Positions 1-7,035 are shown, counted from the first letter of the stretch. The stretch is DNA of 7,590 nucleotides from an uncultured Chromatiaceae bacterium (GCA_946481195.1 CAMLNG010000163.1:1-7590), one strand, 5' to 3'. Notes: generated by a model from the letters alone, not told the origin. A program made the numbers and translations.

Positions 1-1559
1 CGGCACTGGTGGTATCCGGCATTTGGCTGTTGGGTATGCCGCGGCGGATTTTTATTGGTAAGTTGGTGGCTATTTCAATTTTATTGTGGGGTAGCTTGCT
101 GATTTTGCTGGCTTTGTTATCCGGTTGGCTGGGTGAGGGGCAGTTGTTTTTGCGTGTGTTGCTGGTTGGTAAACATCTGGAATTGTTTTTTCAGACTTTG
201 CTGGGACTGGGGCTGGTGGTCTGGTTACAAGACGATGAGCGCAGCACGAACCAGCAACTGACCGCAAAAACCCGCTATCTGGATTCCCACGACCAGTTAA
301 CCGGCGCGCTAAACCGCGATGCATTACTGCAACAACTCTCCGGACTTATCCAGCAGCCGGCACAACAACCGCTGTTATTGGTGATGTTAGGTCTGGACCG
401 GTTTAAAACGGTGAATGAGACGGTTGGACTCAAGCAAGGTGACCGCATTTTGCGTGAAGTGACCCGTCGGTTTGAAACCAGTATTCTCAAGCCTTGCCTG
501 GTGGCGCGCACCGGCGGCGACATTTTTGCGTTGGTATTGCAGGACATCCTCACCGACAAACAGCGGCAGTTTTGTTTACATCATATAGAGCAACTGATTG
601 AAAAACCTTTTAATTTTGATTCTGGTTTACTAAAGTTGACCGCCACTATCGGCGTTGCACAATTTCCGGATCACGCCGGCAGTGCGGAATCTTTATTACA
701 AAAAGCCAATATTGCTTTTCATCAGGCGAAGCGGCAGCAGCAGCGTTGGATCCAATACCATCAGGGCATGGAAGAGGAAACTGCCCGGTTGCTGCTGTTA
801 GAGAAAGAATTGTTACTGGCGTTAGAACAAAAACAATTTGTGTTGTACTACCAGCCGCAATGGAATATCCGGGAGCAACGGATTGATGGCTTTGAGGCGC
901 TGGTGCGCTGGCATCATCCGGAACGTGGAGTTGTGATGCCGGGCCAGTTTTTGCCGCAAATGGAGCAGATAGGCCTGATGCGGGAACTGGATATGCAGTT
1001 GTTGGAACAAGCTGTTGAAACACTGGGCCGGTGGCGCAAACAGCAGCTCTGGTTATCGGTTGCAGTTAATATGTCGCCGATCCACTTTGAGCAGCCGGGT
1101 CTGAAGCAACGGATCCAGCAATTGCTGCAACAATACGAAGTACCGCCAACAATGCTGGAGCTGGAAATTACCGAAAACACTGCAATGGGCGATATGGAGC
1201 AAGGTCGTAACTTTGTCACTGAGTTGCAGCAAATGGGGATCCGGGTGTCGATTGATGATTTCGGCACCGGTTATTCTTCACTGGGTTATTTGCGCCGGAT
1301 GCCGATTGATAAAATTAAAATCGACCGCAGTTTCATCATTGATATGGCGGGTAGTGACTCCGATATGATGATTGTCAAAACTATGATCACGCTGGCGCAT
1401 GGCCTGGGTAAACGGATACTGGCGGAAGGTGTGGAAGACGCCAACCAGTTACTGCTATTACGCCACATGGCCTGTGATGCCGCGCAGGGCTATCTGATTG
1501 CCAAACCTTTGCCGGAGGCAGAGGCCTTGGCACTGTTACAGCACAAATTATCGTTCTGA
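1..1559 (+). CDS. GGDEF-EAL membrane protein, probable c-di-GMP phosphodiesterase (5' partial)
   Basis: Likely hydrolyses cyclic di-GMP at the inner membrane. Residues here are counted from the GTG at 9, but the frame stays open to the window edge and no ribosome site precedes that GTG, so the gene probably starts upstream. Hydrophobic segments lie at about 14-38 and 51-73, then a GGDEF domain at about 88-250 and an EAL domain at about 262-512. The GGDEF signature reads GGDIF (169-173). The first metal-binding Asp of the usual D-x-D-x-F-K motif is Gly128, and the RxxD inhibitory site is absent, so cyclase activity is unlikely. The EAL half keeps the whole catalytic set: E296 of EAL, N354, E386, D416-D417 in DDFGTGYSS, K437, E473 of AEGVE and Q493. 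I infer an active phosphodiesterase whose GGDEF domain is regulatory or vestigial. The signal sensed is unknown because the N-terminus is missing. Confidence 0.9.
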   Translation, partial: ALVVSGIWLLGMPRRIFIGKLVAISILLWGSLLILLALLSGWLGEGQLFLRVLLVGKHLELFFQTLLGLGLVVWLQDDERSTNQQLTAKTRYLDSHDQLTGALNRDALLQQLSGLIQQPAQQPLLLVMLGLDRFKTVNETVGLKQGDRILREVTRRFETSILKPCLVARTGGDIFALVLQDILTDKQRQFCLHHIEQLIEKPFNFDSGLLKLTATIGVAQFPDHAGSAESLLQKANIAFHQAKRQQQRWIQYHQGMEEETARLLLLEKELLLALEQKQFVLYYQPQWNIREQRIDGFEALVRWHHPERGVVMPGQFLPQMEQIGLMRELDMQLLEQAVETLGRWRKQQLWLSVAVNMSPIHFEQPGLKQRIQQLLQQYEVPPTMLELEITENTAMGDMEQGRNFVTELQQMGIRVSIDDFGTGYSSLGYLRRMPIDKIKIDRSFIIDMAGSDSDMMIVKTMITLAHGLGKRILAEGVEDANQLLLLRHMACDAAQGYLIAKPLPEAEALALLQHKLSF

Positions 1560-1561
1560 CG

Positions 1562-1595
1562 TTGTCATGCCGCTGTCATCATGGCTGATTACTCT
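1562..1595 (+). promoter_or_regulatory. Candidate PhoB box and -10 upstream of the PAP2 gene
   Basis: Two direct repeats, TTGTCAT (1562-1568) and CTGTCAT (1573-1579), are offset by exactly 11 bases, which is the spacing of a Pho box (CTGTCAT repeats one helical turn apart). Ten bases after the second repeat lies TACTCT (1590-1595), a weak -10 that keeps the conserved A at position 2 and T at position 6. This is the same spacing as I recall for the E. coli phoA promoter. Against it, the 4-base linker is GCCG where known boxes are A/T-rich. Phosphate-starvation control of the downstream phosphatase gene is an inference from this short motif. Confidence 0.45.
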
Positions 1596-1618
1596 GAGTC
1601 CATCAGGCCGATGTGACC

Positions 1619-1623
1619 GGAGA
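1619..1623 (+). promoter_or_regulatory. Ribosome binding site of the PAP2 gene
   Basis: GGAGA lies 5 bases before the ATG at 1629. It supports that start over the overlapping frame at 1498, which has no comparable site. Confidence 0.6.
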
Positions 1624-1628
1624 GCGCC

Positions 1629-2153
1629 ATGTACCGACAACGCTGGATTGAACTCGATCATCGCTGTTTTGCGCTGTTGTTTTTAAGGCTGGGCCAAGGT
1701 CGCATGCGCAGCTGCAGTTACTGGGTGTCAAAAACGGCCGATGGTCCTTTGTATGCATTGTTTGCAGTCGGCCTGTATTGGCGCGGCACTCCCGCCGATC
1801 TGCAGTTCGTTACTTTGCTGGCACTGGCTTTTGCCATCGAATTGCCATCTTATCTGCTGCTAAAAAATCTGTTTCGCCGGCAAAGGCCCGCGGTGGCAAT
1901 GGCCGGACAAATTCAGGCCCATATCGAACCTTCTGACCGCTTCAGTTTACCGTCTGGCCATACTGCCGGCGCTTTTGTGCTGGTCAGTTGTATCGCCGTG
2001 ATGGCACCGATTTGGTTACCGTTGGCACTGCTATGGGGCACTATGGTTGGGATGTCACGTGTCTTGCTTGGTGTGCATTTTCCCGGCGATATTCTGGCGG
2101 GCATGCTGCTTGGGACTGGCAGTCTGTTGGTTGCTACCTTTGCCTTGAGTTAA
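1629..2153 (+). CDS. PAP2-superfamily membrane phosphatase (PgpB-like)
   Basis: A 174-residue integral membrane protein of the type 2 phosphatidic acid phosphatase family, which removes phosphate from lipid phosphates such as phosphatidylglycerol phosphate, undecaprenyl pyrophosphate or lipid A-linked groups. All three family motifs are present: K79-x6-R86-P87, PSGH at 108-111, and S143-R144-x5-H150-x3-D154. His111 and His150 would be the acid/base and nucleophile residues. Hydrophobic stretches at about 40-51, 58-78, 112-142 and 155-172 fit several membrane passes with the active site facing the periplasm. It is shorter than E. coli PgpB (254 residues) and closer to the small bacterial PAP2 proteins. 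It follows the EAL gene after 69 bases, with its own candidate promoter. The exact substrate cannot be read from the sequence, so no gene symbol is given. Confidence 0.9.
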   Translation: MYRQRWIELDHRCFALLFLRLGQGRMRSCSYWVSKTADGPLYALFAVGLYWRGTPADLQFVTLLALAFAIELPSYLLLKNLFRRQRPAVAMAGQIQAHIEPSDRFSLPSGHTAGAFVLVSCIAVMAPIWLPLALLWGTMVGMSRVLLGVHFPGDILAGMLLGTGSLLVATFALS

Positions 2154-2199
2154 AAAATAAAAATTCCAGGTAAATTCCTGCAGCGTTGATTTTCTTACC

Positions 2200-2205
2200 T
2201 ATGAT
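2200..2205 (+). promoter_or_regulatory. Possible -10 element of the chemoreceptor gene
   Basis: TATGAT matches the sigma-70 -10 consensus at 5 of 6 bases and would start transcription about 25 bases before the ATG at 2237. No convincing -35 lies at the right distance. I also found no sigma-28 flagellar promoter (TAAA...GCCGATAA) in 2154-2236. Confidence 0.25.
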
Positions 2206-2224
2206 TAGGCAGTTAGATGCCTGC

Positions 2225-2230
2225 AGGAGG
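2225..2230 (+). promoter_or_regulatory. Strong Shine-Dalgarno that fixes the chemoreceptor start
   Basis: A perfect AGGAGG lies 6 bases before the ATG at 2237. It decides the start in favour of 2237 over the in-frame ATG at 2186, which has no such site. The site overlaps the palindrome CCTGCAGG (2220-2227). Confidence 0.8.
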
Positions 2231-2236
2231 GTGGGA

Positions 2237-4099
2237 ATGTTACGTAATCTGTCGATTAAAAACCGGTTAATGGTCAATAGTCTCGTAGTCGGTGCCGCCA
2301 TGCTGGTGATGCTGCTGTTGTTGATTTTTCAAAATATACAATTTACCGCACTGGCCGCAATTAATGTCGAAATTGCCGCGCTGGAACGGGATGTGCTGGT
2401 GCTGCGCCGGCATGAAAAAGATTTTCTGATGCGTAAAGATGTTTCCTATCAGGACAAATTCAATAAAACCATGCAGGAGTTAAATCAGGGGCTGAATTCA
2501 CTAGAGCATGATTTAACTGCTCATGACATTGATACCGGCTCACTAAAGATTTTCCGACAGCAAACCGCTTTATATCAGCAAAAATTCGAGTCATTGGTGA
2601 AAACTGCGCAGCAGGTTGGTCTGGATCCACAATCCGGTCTGTACGGTGCATTACGCGCGGCTGCGCATCAGCTCGAAGCCGAGTTCAAACAAGTGAATAA
2701 TGACACGCTGCTGGTCAGTTTGCTGCAACTGCGCCGGGCTGAAAAAGACTTTATGCTGCGTGCAGACCTGAAGTATTTAGACAGTTTTAATGCTGAATTC
2801 GGCCGGTTTAAGTCCTTATTGGCCGGACAAAATGCCAGTGAGGCGTTACAAAGTGCAGCAGACAGCTATGCAGAGGCCTATCGTAATTTGGTGGCAGGCA
2901 GTCAGACCATGGGTTTAAAGCATGATCAGGGCATTATGGGAGAAATGCGTAAAGCAGTACATGAAACTGAGACCAGTCTCAAAGCGATGACTGATAAAGC
3001 CAATGCTGCGCTGGAGCAGGCCTCCAGTGCTGCTCAGTATCTTGCTTTCACATTATTTTTTGTTGTTCTTGCTATCGTAATTGTGCTGGTACTGCTGACG
3101 TCACGCAGTATCCTGCAACCCATTCAGAATGTCTGCCGGACTATCGGCGTGATCCGTAAAGACAATGATTTCCGTCAACGGGTCGTCGTCGAAGGGCGTG
3201 ACGAAATGACGCAGCTGGCGCAGGATTTTAATGCGATGTTGAGTGACTTTCAGGACCTGGTGCGTAGTGTCAACCAGGCGCTGGAGATGCTTGATACCGC
3301 CACAGCTGAACTGGCACAGTCAACCGCAGAAACCAGTCGTGGTATGGCGCAGCAACAGATGGAAAGCGACATGGTGGCGACAGCAGTCACTGAAATGGGC
3401 GCCACTATCGAAGAGATTGCCGGAAATACCGAAAATACTGCCAATAAAGCCGATGCCACCAACCAAAATGCCGCCGAGGGCATGAAAGAGGTGGAGCAAA
3501 CCGTCAGCCGGATCCGGGCTTTGTCTGACGAACTGCAACAAGCTGCGACTGTCGTGGCTGAATTGGAGAAAGACAGTTCAACCATAGGTTCGGTTATAGA
3601 TGTGATCAGGGGCATCGCGGAACAAACCAATCTACTGGCTTTAAATGCCGCGATAGAGGCTGCACGCGCCGGTGAACAAGGCCGTGGTTTTGCAGTCGTT
3701 GCTGATGAGGTGCGAAGCCTGGCGCAGCGTACCGCCGAGTCTACCCGGCAAATTGAACAGATTATTTCCAGCCTGCAGGGTCGCACCCGCGCCATCGTCG
3801 GATCGATGCAACAGTGTCGTGAGCGTGGTCAAAGTGGTGCTGAACAGGCCGGTATGGCGAGTCGGTTACTGTCGGCCATCACCGGTGATGTGACCCATAT
3901 CATGGAAATGACCACACAAATTGCGACTGCGGTTGAAGAGCAAAGTCATGTCGCGGCAGAAGTGAACAAAAACGTGATTCGTATTCGGGATATTTCCGAG
4001 CAATCGCTGAAAATCGCCGAACATAATGCTCAAATCAGTGAAGAGGTTGCAGCACAAGCGGCGCGGTTACATCACACAGTCGACCGGTTTAAGGCTTAA
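2237..4099 (+). CDS. Methyl-accepting chemotaxis protein with HBM-type sensor domain
   Basis: A 620-residue chemoreceptor that senses a ligand in the periplasm and controls the CheA kinase in the cytoplasm. From the ATG at 2237 the layout is: transmembrane helix at about 12-32, periplasmic all-helical domain at about 33-266, second transmembrane helix at about 268-288, HAMP at about 289-345, and signalling domain to the end. The sensor has two similar modules. [10 protein letters not shown] (57-66) recurs as [10 protein letters not shown] (166-175), and a Y-x3-F/Y...GL...G...R-x-A-x-H-x2-E segment at about 113-147 recurs at about 211-245. This is the pattern of the helical bimodular (HBM) domain of Pseudomonas McpS, which binds TCA-cycle acids and acetate. 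The highly conserved hairpin tip is at 462-496, with [19 protein letters not shown] intact. Likely methylation positions include E392-E393 and E567-E568. No C-terminal CheR/CheB-binding pentapeptide is seen. The ligand is not known from sequence. Confidence 0.93.
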   Translation: MLRNLSIKNRLMVNSLVVGAAMLVMLLLLIFQNIQFTALAAINVEIAALERDVLVLRRHEKDFLMRKDVSYQDKFNKTMQELNQGLNSLEHDLTAHDIDTGSLKIFRQQTALYQQKFESLVKTAQQVGLDPQSGLYGALRAAAHQLEAEFKQVNNDTLLVSLLQLRRAEKDFMLRADLKYLDSFNAEFGRFKSLLAGQNASEALQSAADSYAEAYRNLVAGSQTMGLKHDQGIMGEMRKAVHETETSLKAMTDKANAALEQASSAAQYLAFTLFFVVLAIVIVLVLLTSRSILQPIQNVCRTIGVIRKDNDFRQRVVVEGRDEMTQLAQDFNAMLSDFQDLVRSVNQALEMLDTATAELAQSTAETSRGMAQQQMESDMVATAVTEMGATIEEIAGNTENTANKADATNQNAAEGMKEVEQTVSRIRALSDELQQAATVVAELEKDSSTIGSVIDVIRGIAEQTNLLALNAAIEAARAGEQGRGFAVVADEVRSLAQRTAESTRQIEQIISSLQGRTRAIVGSMQQCRERGQSGAEQAGMASRLLSAITGDVTHIMEMTTQIATAVEEQSHVAAEVNKNVIRIRDISEQSLKIAEHNAQISEEVAAQAARLHHTVDRFKA

Positions 4100-4105
4100 G
4101 CTGGA

Positions 4106-4138
4106 CTTTCACAGCGGTGTTAAACGCCGCTGTGAAAG
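4106..4138. terminator. Hairpin between convergent genes
   Basis: A perfect 12-bp inverted repeat, CTTTCACAGCGG (4106-4117) and CCGCTGTGAAAG (4127-4138), can extend by three more pairs (one of them G-U) to a 3-base loop. It begins 6 bases after the chemoreceptor stop and overlaps the last codons of the DUF971 gene, whose TAA (4122-4120) lies in the loop. Its position suits a bidirectional terminator or 3'-end stabiliser. Neither side has a clear T-run, so intrinsic termination is an inference. Confidence 0.6.
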
Positions 4139-4497
4139 CGAATATCCAGTTTTGCGTCCCGCACTGCATTCGCCGCTTTCAGCCGTTGCAGATAGTCCTG
4201 CCAGAGAGTGTCTTTTTGCTCATGCAGCTGGCGTAAATAACTCCAGCTATACAATCCGGTGTTATGACCGTCGTCAAATACCAGCTTCACGGCATATTGG
4301 CCCACCGGTAAAATCTGGCTGATCGCCACGTCACGTTTGTTTGCCACCAACACAGGGGTGCCATGCCCGCGCACTTCTGCCGAAGGCGACAACACCCGCA
4401 AGAACTCTGCACTGAACTGAGCCAACACGGTGTCAGCAAACAGCACATCCAGCAGTTTTTGCTTACGGTGATAATGCAGTTTGCTGACCTGGTGCAT
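4120..4497 (-). CDS. DUF971 (gamma-butyrobetaine hydroxylase N-terminal-like) protein
   Basis: A 125-residue single-domain protein. Motifs typical of the DUF971 family are clear: SAEFLRVLSPSAEVRGHG at 29-46, KRDVAIS at 54-60, and VGQYAVKLVFDDGHNTGLYSW at about 65-85. The same fold forms the N-terminal part of gamma-butyrobetaine hydroxylase and the C-terminal part of the plant Fe-S carrier HCF101, which suggests a role linked to iron or Fe-S proteins. No function is proven for the stand-alone bacterial form. The oxygenase domain is missing, and the sequence has no cysteine, so a Cys-based zinc site is unlikely. It starts 24 bases after the hslU stop, and as I recall the same pairing with hslVU occurs in Pseudomonas. 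It is probably translated from the hslVU message and so heat-induced with it. Confidence 0.88.
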   Translation of the reverse strand: MHQVSKLHYHRKQKLLDVLFADTVLAQFSAEFLRVLSPSAEVRGHGTPVLVANKRDVAISQILPVGQYAVKLVFDDGHNTGLYSWSYLRQLHEQKDTLWQDYLQRLKAANAVRDAKLDIRFHSGV

Positions 4498-4503
4498 AGA
4501 AAG

Positions 4504-4508
4504 TCCTT
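4504..4508 (-). promoter_or_regulatory. Ribosome binding site of the DUF971 gene
   Basis: On the minus strand AAGGA lies 6 bases before the ATG at 4497, inside the 24-base gap after hslU. It supports both the start choice and translation from the same transcript. Confidence 0.6.
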
Positions 4509-4521
4509 ATGACAGTGCTAA

Positions 4522-5853
4522 TTACAGAATAAACCGGCTTAAGTCTTCGTCCTGCACCAATGCATCGAGATGACTGTCGACATAAGCAGCGTCCACCACG
4601 ACCTGTTGGCCCTGATGGTCGGCCGCATCAAACGACACTTCTTCCAATAACCGCTCCATCACGGTATAGAGCCGGCGTGCACCGATATTCTCTGTGCGTT
4701 CATTGACCTGCCAGGCAGCATTGGCAATGCGTTTGATGCCGTCTTCAGTGAATTTCAGCTGTACGCCTTCAGTGGCCAGCATTGCCACCGTTTGTTCAGT
4801 TAACGAGGCTTTGGGTTCGGTCAGAATACGCTCGAAGTCGGCGGCGGTTAGTGGTTGTAATTCCACCCGGATCGGCAGCCGGCCTTGTAATTCCGGTACT
4901 AAATCAGAAGGTTTTGCCAGCTGAAAGGCACCGGAGGCGATAAACAGAATATGGTCGGTTTTGACCATGCCGTGTTTGGTATTGACGCTGCAGCCTTCGA
5001 TAAGCGGCAACAAATCGCGTTGTACACCTTCACGCGACACGTCAGGGCCACTGCTTTCGCCGCGTTTACAGATTTTGTCGATTTCGTCGATGAATACAAT
5101 GCCGTTTTGCTCGACTGCTTCTAAAGCTTTGGCTTTCAGCTCTTCCGGATTGACCAGCTTGGCGGCTTCTTCATCCACCAATTGCTTCAGCGCATCTTTG
5201 ATTTTCAGTTTACGCTTTTTGGTTTTTTCCTGGCCGAGATTCTGAAACATCGACTGCAGTTGCTGCGTCATTTCTTCCATCCCCGGTGGCGCCATAATCT
5301 CAACGCCAATTGGACCAGCTGATAAATCCAGTTCAATTTCTTTGTCATCCAGCTGACCTTCGCGCAGCTTTTTGCGGAAGATCTGCCGGGTATTGGAGTC
5401 GCTGTCGTTATTTTCAACTTCGCCCCAGTTATTGCGGGCGCGTGGTAACAACACATCCAGGATCCGCTCTTCAGCCGCTTCTTCAGCGCGGAAGCGGTTA
5501 CGCGCTACTTCCTGCTCTCGAATCATTTTCACTGCGCTGTCAGTGAGGTCGCGGATAATACTGTCGACTTCTTTGCCGACATAACCGACTTCGGTGAACT
5601 TGGTTGCTTCAACTTTAATAAAAGGCGCATTGGCTAATTTAGCCAGGCGGCGGGCGATTTCGGTTTTACCGACGCCAGTCGGACCAATCATCAGGATATT
5701 TTTTGGCGTCACTTCCTGGCGCAGCGCCGGGTCGAGTTGCATCCGGCGCCAGCGGTTACGCAGCGCGATAGCCACAGCGCGTTTGGCGCCTTGCTGACCA
5801 ATGATATGACGGTCCAGCTCGTGGACAATTTCGCGGGGAGTCATTTCCGACAT
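4522..5853 (-). CDS. hslU: HslU (ClpY), ATPase subunit of the HslVU protease
   Basis: AAA+ unfoldase that forms a hexamer, unfolds substrates with ATP and threads them into the HslV chamber in the cytoplasm. It has 443 residues, the same length as E. coli HslU. Walker A is GPTGVGKT (57-64), the pore loop is GYVG (90-93), Walker B is IVFIDEID (252-259), and sensor 2 is in ENIGARR (388-394). The substrate-gating I domain lies at about 110-240 between Walker A and Walker B. The C-terminus EDLSRFIL, the tail that inserts into HslV to activate it, is intact. It starts 9 bases after the hslV stop, and its Shine-Dalgarno TAAGG (5865-5861) overlaps that stop codon, which suggests coupled translation. 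No odd or missing residue was seen. Confidence 0.98.
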   Translation of the reverse strand: MSEMTPREIVHELDRHIIGQQGAKRAVAIALRNRWRRMQLDPALRQEVTPKNILMIGPTGVGKTEIARRLAKLANAPFIKVEATKFTEVGYVGKEVDSIIRDLTDSAVKMIREQEVARNRFRAEEAAEERILDVLLPRARNNWGEVENNDSDSNTRQIFRKKLREGQLDDKEIELDLSAGPIGVEIMAPPGMEEMTQQLQSMFQNLGQEKTKKRKLKIKDALKQLVDEEAAKLVNPEELKAKALEAVEQNGIVFIDEIDKICKRGESSGPDVSREGVQRDLLPLIEGCSVNTKHGMVKTDHILFIASGAFQLAKPSDLVPELQGRLPIRVELQPLTAADFERILTEPKASLTEQTVAMLATEGVQLKFTEDGIKRIANAAWQVNERTENIGARRLYTVMERLLEEVSFDAADHQGQQVVVDAAYVDSHLDALVQDEDLSRFIL

Positions 5854-5862
5854 AACAGGACC

Positions 5863-6384
5863 TTATTTCAGTTCTTCAATCGTATGGTGATGATTGGTGT
5901 AAATGCAGATATCACCGGCAATCGTCAGGGCTTTTTCCACAATAGCGCTGGCGGGTAGTTCGGTGTTATTCAGCAGCGCCGTGGCGGCAGCCTGGGCAAA
6001 AGGCCCGCCGGAGCCAATGGCAATCAGGTCCTGCTCTGGTTGGATCACATCGCCGTTGCCGGTGATGATCAGCGAGCAGTTGGCGTCGGCCACTGCCAGT
6101 AATGCTTCGAGCTTGCGCAGCATGCGGTCGGTGCGCCAGTCTTTGGCCAGCTCAACGGCAGCGCGCATCAGGTGGCCCTGATGCAGTTCCAGCTTGGCTT
6201 CAAAGCGTTCAAATAAAGTGAAGGCATCGGCCGTGCCGCCGGCAAATCCTGCCAGCACTTTGCCGTGGTACAGGCGGCGCACCTTTTTCGCGTTACCTTT
6301 CATCACGGTGTTACCGAGCGTCACCTGGCCGTCACCGCCAAGCGCAACTTCACCGTTGCGGCGTACAGAAACAATAGTGGTCAT
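5863..6384 (-). CDS. hslV: HslV (ClpQ), peptidase subunit of the HslVU protease
   Basis: Threonine peptidase related to proteasome beta subunits. It forms the double hexameric ring that degrades proteins delivered by HslU. The protein begins M-T-T-I-V; removal of Met exposes the catalytic Thr (residue 2 here). Asp18, Lys34 and the [11 protein letters not shown] loop (45-55) complete the proteasome-like active site. It has 173 residues against 176 in E. coli and lacks only the last few residues after HTIEEL. The [10 protein letters not shown] (113-122) and IGSGGP (127-132) stretches are family-typical. The ATG at 6384 must be the true start, because the nucleophile has to sit right after Met. 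It is first in the hslV-hslU-DUF971 group and has a sigma-32 promoter just upstream. Its Shine-Dalgarno is weak: only AGAA about 11 bases ahead. Confidence 0.98.
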   Translation of the reverse strand: MTTIVSVRRNGEVALGGDGQVTLGNTVMKGNAKKVRRLYHGKVLAGFAGGTADAFTLFERFEAKLELHQGHLMRAAVELAKDWRTDRMLRKLEALLAVADANCSLIITGNGDVIQPEQDLIAIGSGGPFAQAAATALLNNTELPASAIVEKALTIAGDICIYTNHHHTIEELK

Positions 6385-6415
6385 GAGTTCAATTCTAAGA
6401 GGACAGTTACGGCAG

Positions 6416-6444
6416 ATATGGGGAGCCGGGCCGCTGATTTCAAG
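6416..6444 (-). promoter_or_regulatory. Sigma-32 (heat-shock) promoter of hslVU
   Basis: On the minus strand CTTGAAA (6444-6438) is followed after 14 bases by CCCCATAT (6423-6416). Both match the RpoH consensus (CTTGAAA, 13-17 bases, CCCCATNT) completely. The predicted RNA start near 6408 gives a leader of about 24 bases. hslVU is a known sigma-32 operon in E. coli, so sequence and context agree. Confidence 0.9.
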
Positions 6445-6456
6445 CGTGCGGCCCGG
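6426..6456. repeat. Perfect 9-bp GC inverted repeat around the sigma-32 -35 element
   Basis: CCGGGCCGC (6426-6434) and GCGGCCCGG (6448-6456) are exact inverse copies around a 13-base loop. In the minus-strand RNA the hairpin begins 9 bases after the ftsN stop and could protect or end that message. No T-run follows it, so it is not a textbook intrinsic terminator. The loop holds the -35 element, and the second arm lies in the spacer of the hslVU promoter. Confidence 0.75.
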
Positions 6457-6465
6457 TGGGAACCG

Positions 6466-6990
6466 TCAGATCACCCAGCAGTTGGCGATTTTTTGGTTCT
6501 GTAGTTTGTTTTTGTCGTTTTGCGCCTGACGCTTGCTGGCATAAGGTCCCGACACTACCCGGTATTTACCGGACGACTGGCGGATCTCTGAACTGACGCC
6601 GGCAAAGGCCATTTTGGCTTTTAACTGCTGCGCACCTTCAATAGCTTTAAAAGTACCGCAATACATATTAGCCGGCGCTTTCGCCGCCAGTTGCTCGGCT
6701 TCTACCTGGATTTCTTTGGTCTGCAGTTCTTTGATGTAGGTATAAGGTTCTTTCGCCGGTTTTGGCGGCAATTCGTCTTTGACTACAGTTTCTGCCACTG
6801 CAGCTTTAGCTTCTGCAGCGGCAGCTTCAGCACCTGGCCTGTGCGAGATGTGCCACAAAAATGCGCCAAAAGCCAAGGTCAATACACTGACCACACTGAT
6901 CAGCAATATTGGTAAAGGCTTCTTTTCGTTTGGTTTTTTCTTTGGACGCGGTGCTGGCCGGGCCGTTTTTACATAATCTTGATGAGGCAT
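6466..6990 (-). CDS. ftsN: FtsN, cell-division activator with SPOR domain (short form)
   Basis: Late divisome protein that triggers septal peptidoglycan synthesis through FtsA and FtsQLB-FtsWI. It has 174 residues. A cytoplasmic tail with the FtsA-contacting DYV (5-7) and a basic stretch (11-24) leads to a transmembrane helix at about 27-47. The periplasmic essential region LPPKP...YTYIKEL (74-89) lines up with E. coli LPPKPEERWRYIKEL, keeping Tyr85 and Leu89 but with Tyr83 in place of Trp83. The peptidoglycan-binding SPOR domain covers about 105-174. Cys111 and Cys171 are 60 residues apart, like the disulfide pair C252/C312 of E. coli. E. coli FtsN has 319 residues; the long disordered linker between the essential region and SPOR is almost absent here. 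The position between priA and hslV supports the call. The Shine-Dalgarno (AAGAA, about 7 bases before the ATG) is modest. Confidence 0.9.
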   Translation of the reverse strand: MPHQDYVKTARPAPRPKKKPNEKKPLPILLISVVSVLTLAFGAFLWHISHRPGAEAAAAEAKAAVAETVVKDELPPKPAKEPYTYIKELQTKEIQVEAEQLAAKAPANMYCGTFKAIEGAQQLKAKMAFAGVSSEIRQSSGKYRVVSGPYASKRQAQNDKNKLQNQKIANCWVI

Positions 6991-7021
6991 GCCAAATTCT
7001 TGCGGCGAACGATGTATGGTG

Positions 7022-7027
7022 ATTGTA
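7022..7027 (-). promoter_or_regulatory. Possible -10 element for ftsN
   Basis: The minus strand reads TACAAT (7027-7022), 5 of 6 to the sigma-70 -10 box, and would give a leader of about 25 bases before the ATG at 6990. No good -35 lies 16-18 bases upstream, so this is a weak call. Confidence 0.3.
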
Positions 7028-7035
7028 CTGGATTT

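Noticed and set aside
212..219. GCTGGTGG, identical to the E. coli Chi site
   Set aside because: A single 8-base match within coding sequence is expected by chance in Leu/Val-rich frames, and Chi identity is unknown for this organism.
646..1267. Several minus-strand frames of 62-125 codons inside the EAL gene
   Set aside because: They are shadows of a strongly conserved coding frame, with composition typical of antisense reading.
3250..3795. 181-codon open frame on the minus strand inside the chemoreceptor gene
   Set aside because: Its Ala/Ser/Cys-rich product is the antisense shadow of the conserved MCP signalling domain, with no ribosome site or family match.
4026..4322. 98-codon plus-strand frame across the chemoreceptor end and the DUF971 gene
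   Set aside because: It overlaps two well-supported genes, shows no recognisable protein features and would have to read through the convergent hairpin.
6426..6456. The inverted repeat as a standard intrinsic terminator of ftsN
   Set aside because: The stem is strong, but the bases after it on the minus strand are CTCCCCATATCTG with no T-run, so it is listed as a repeat.
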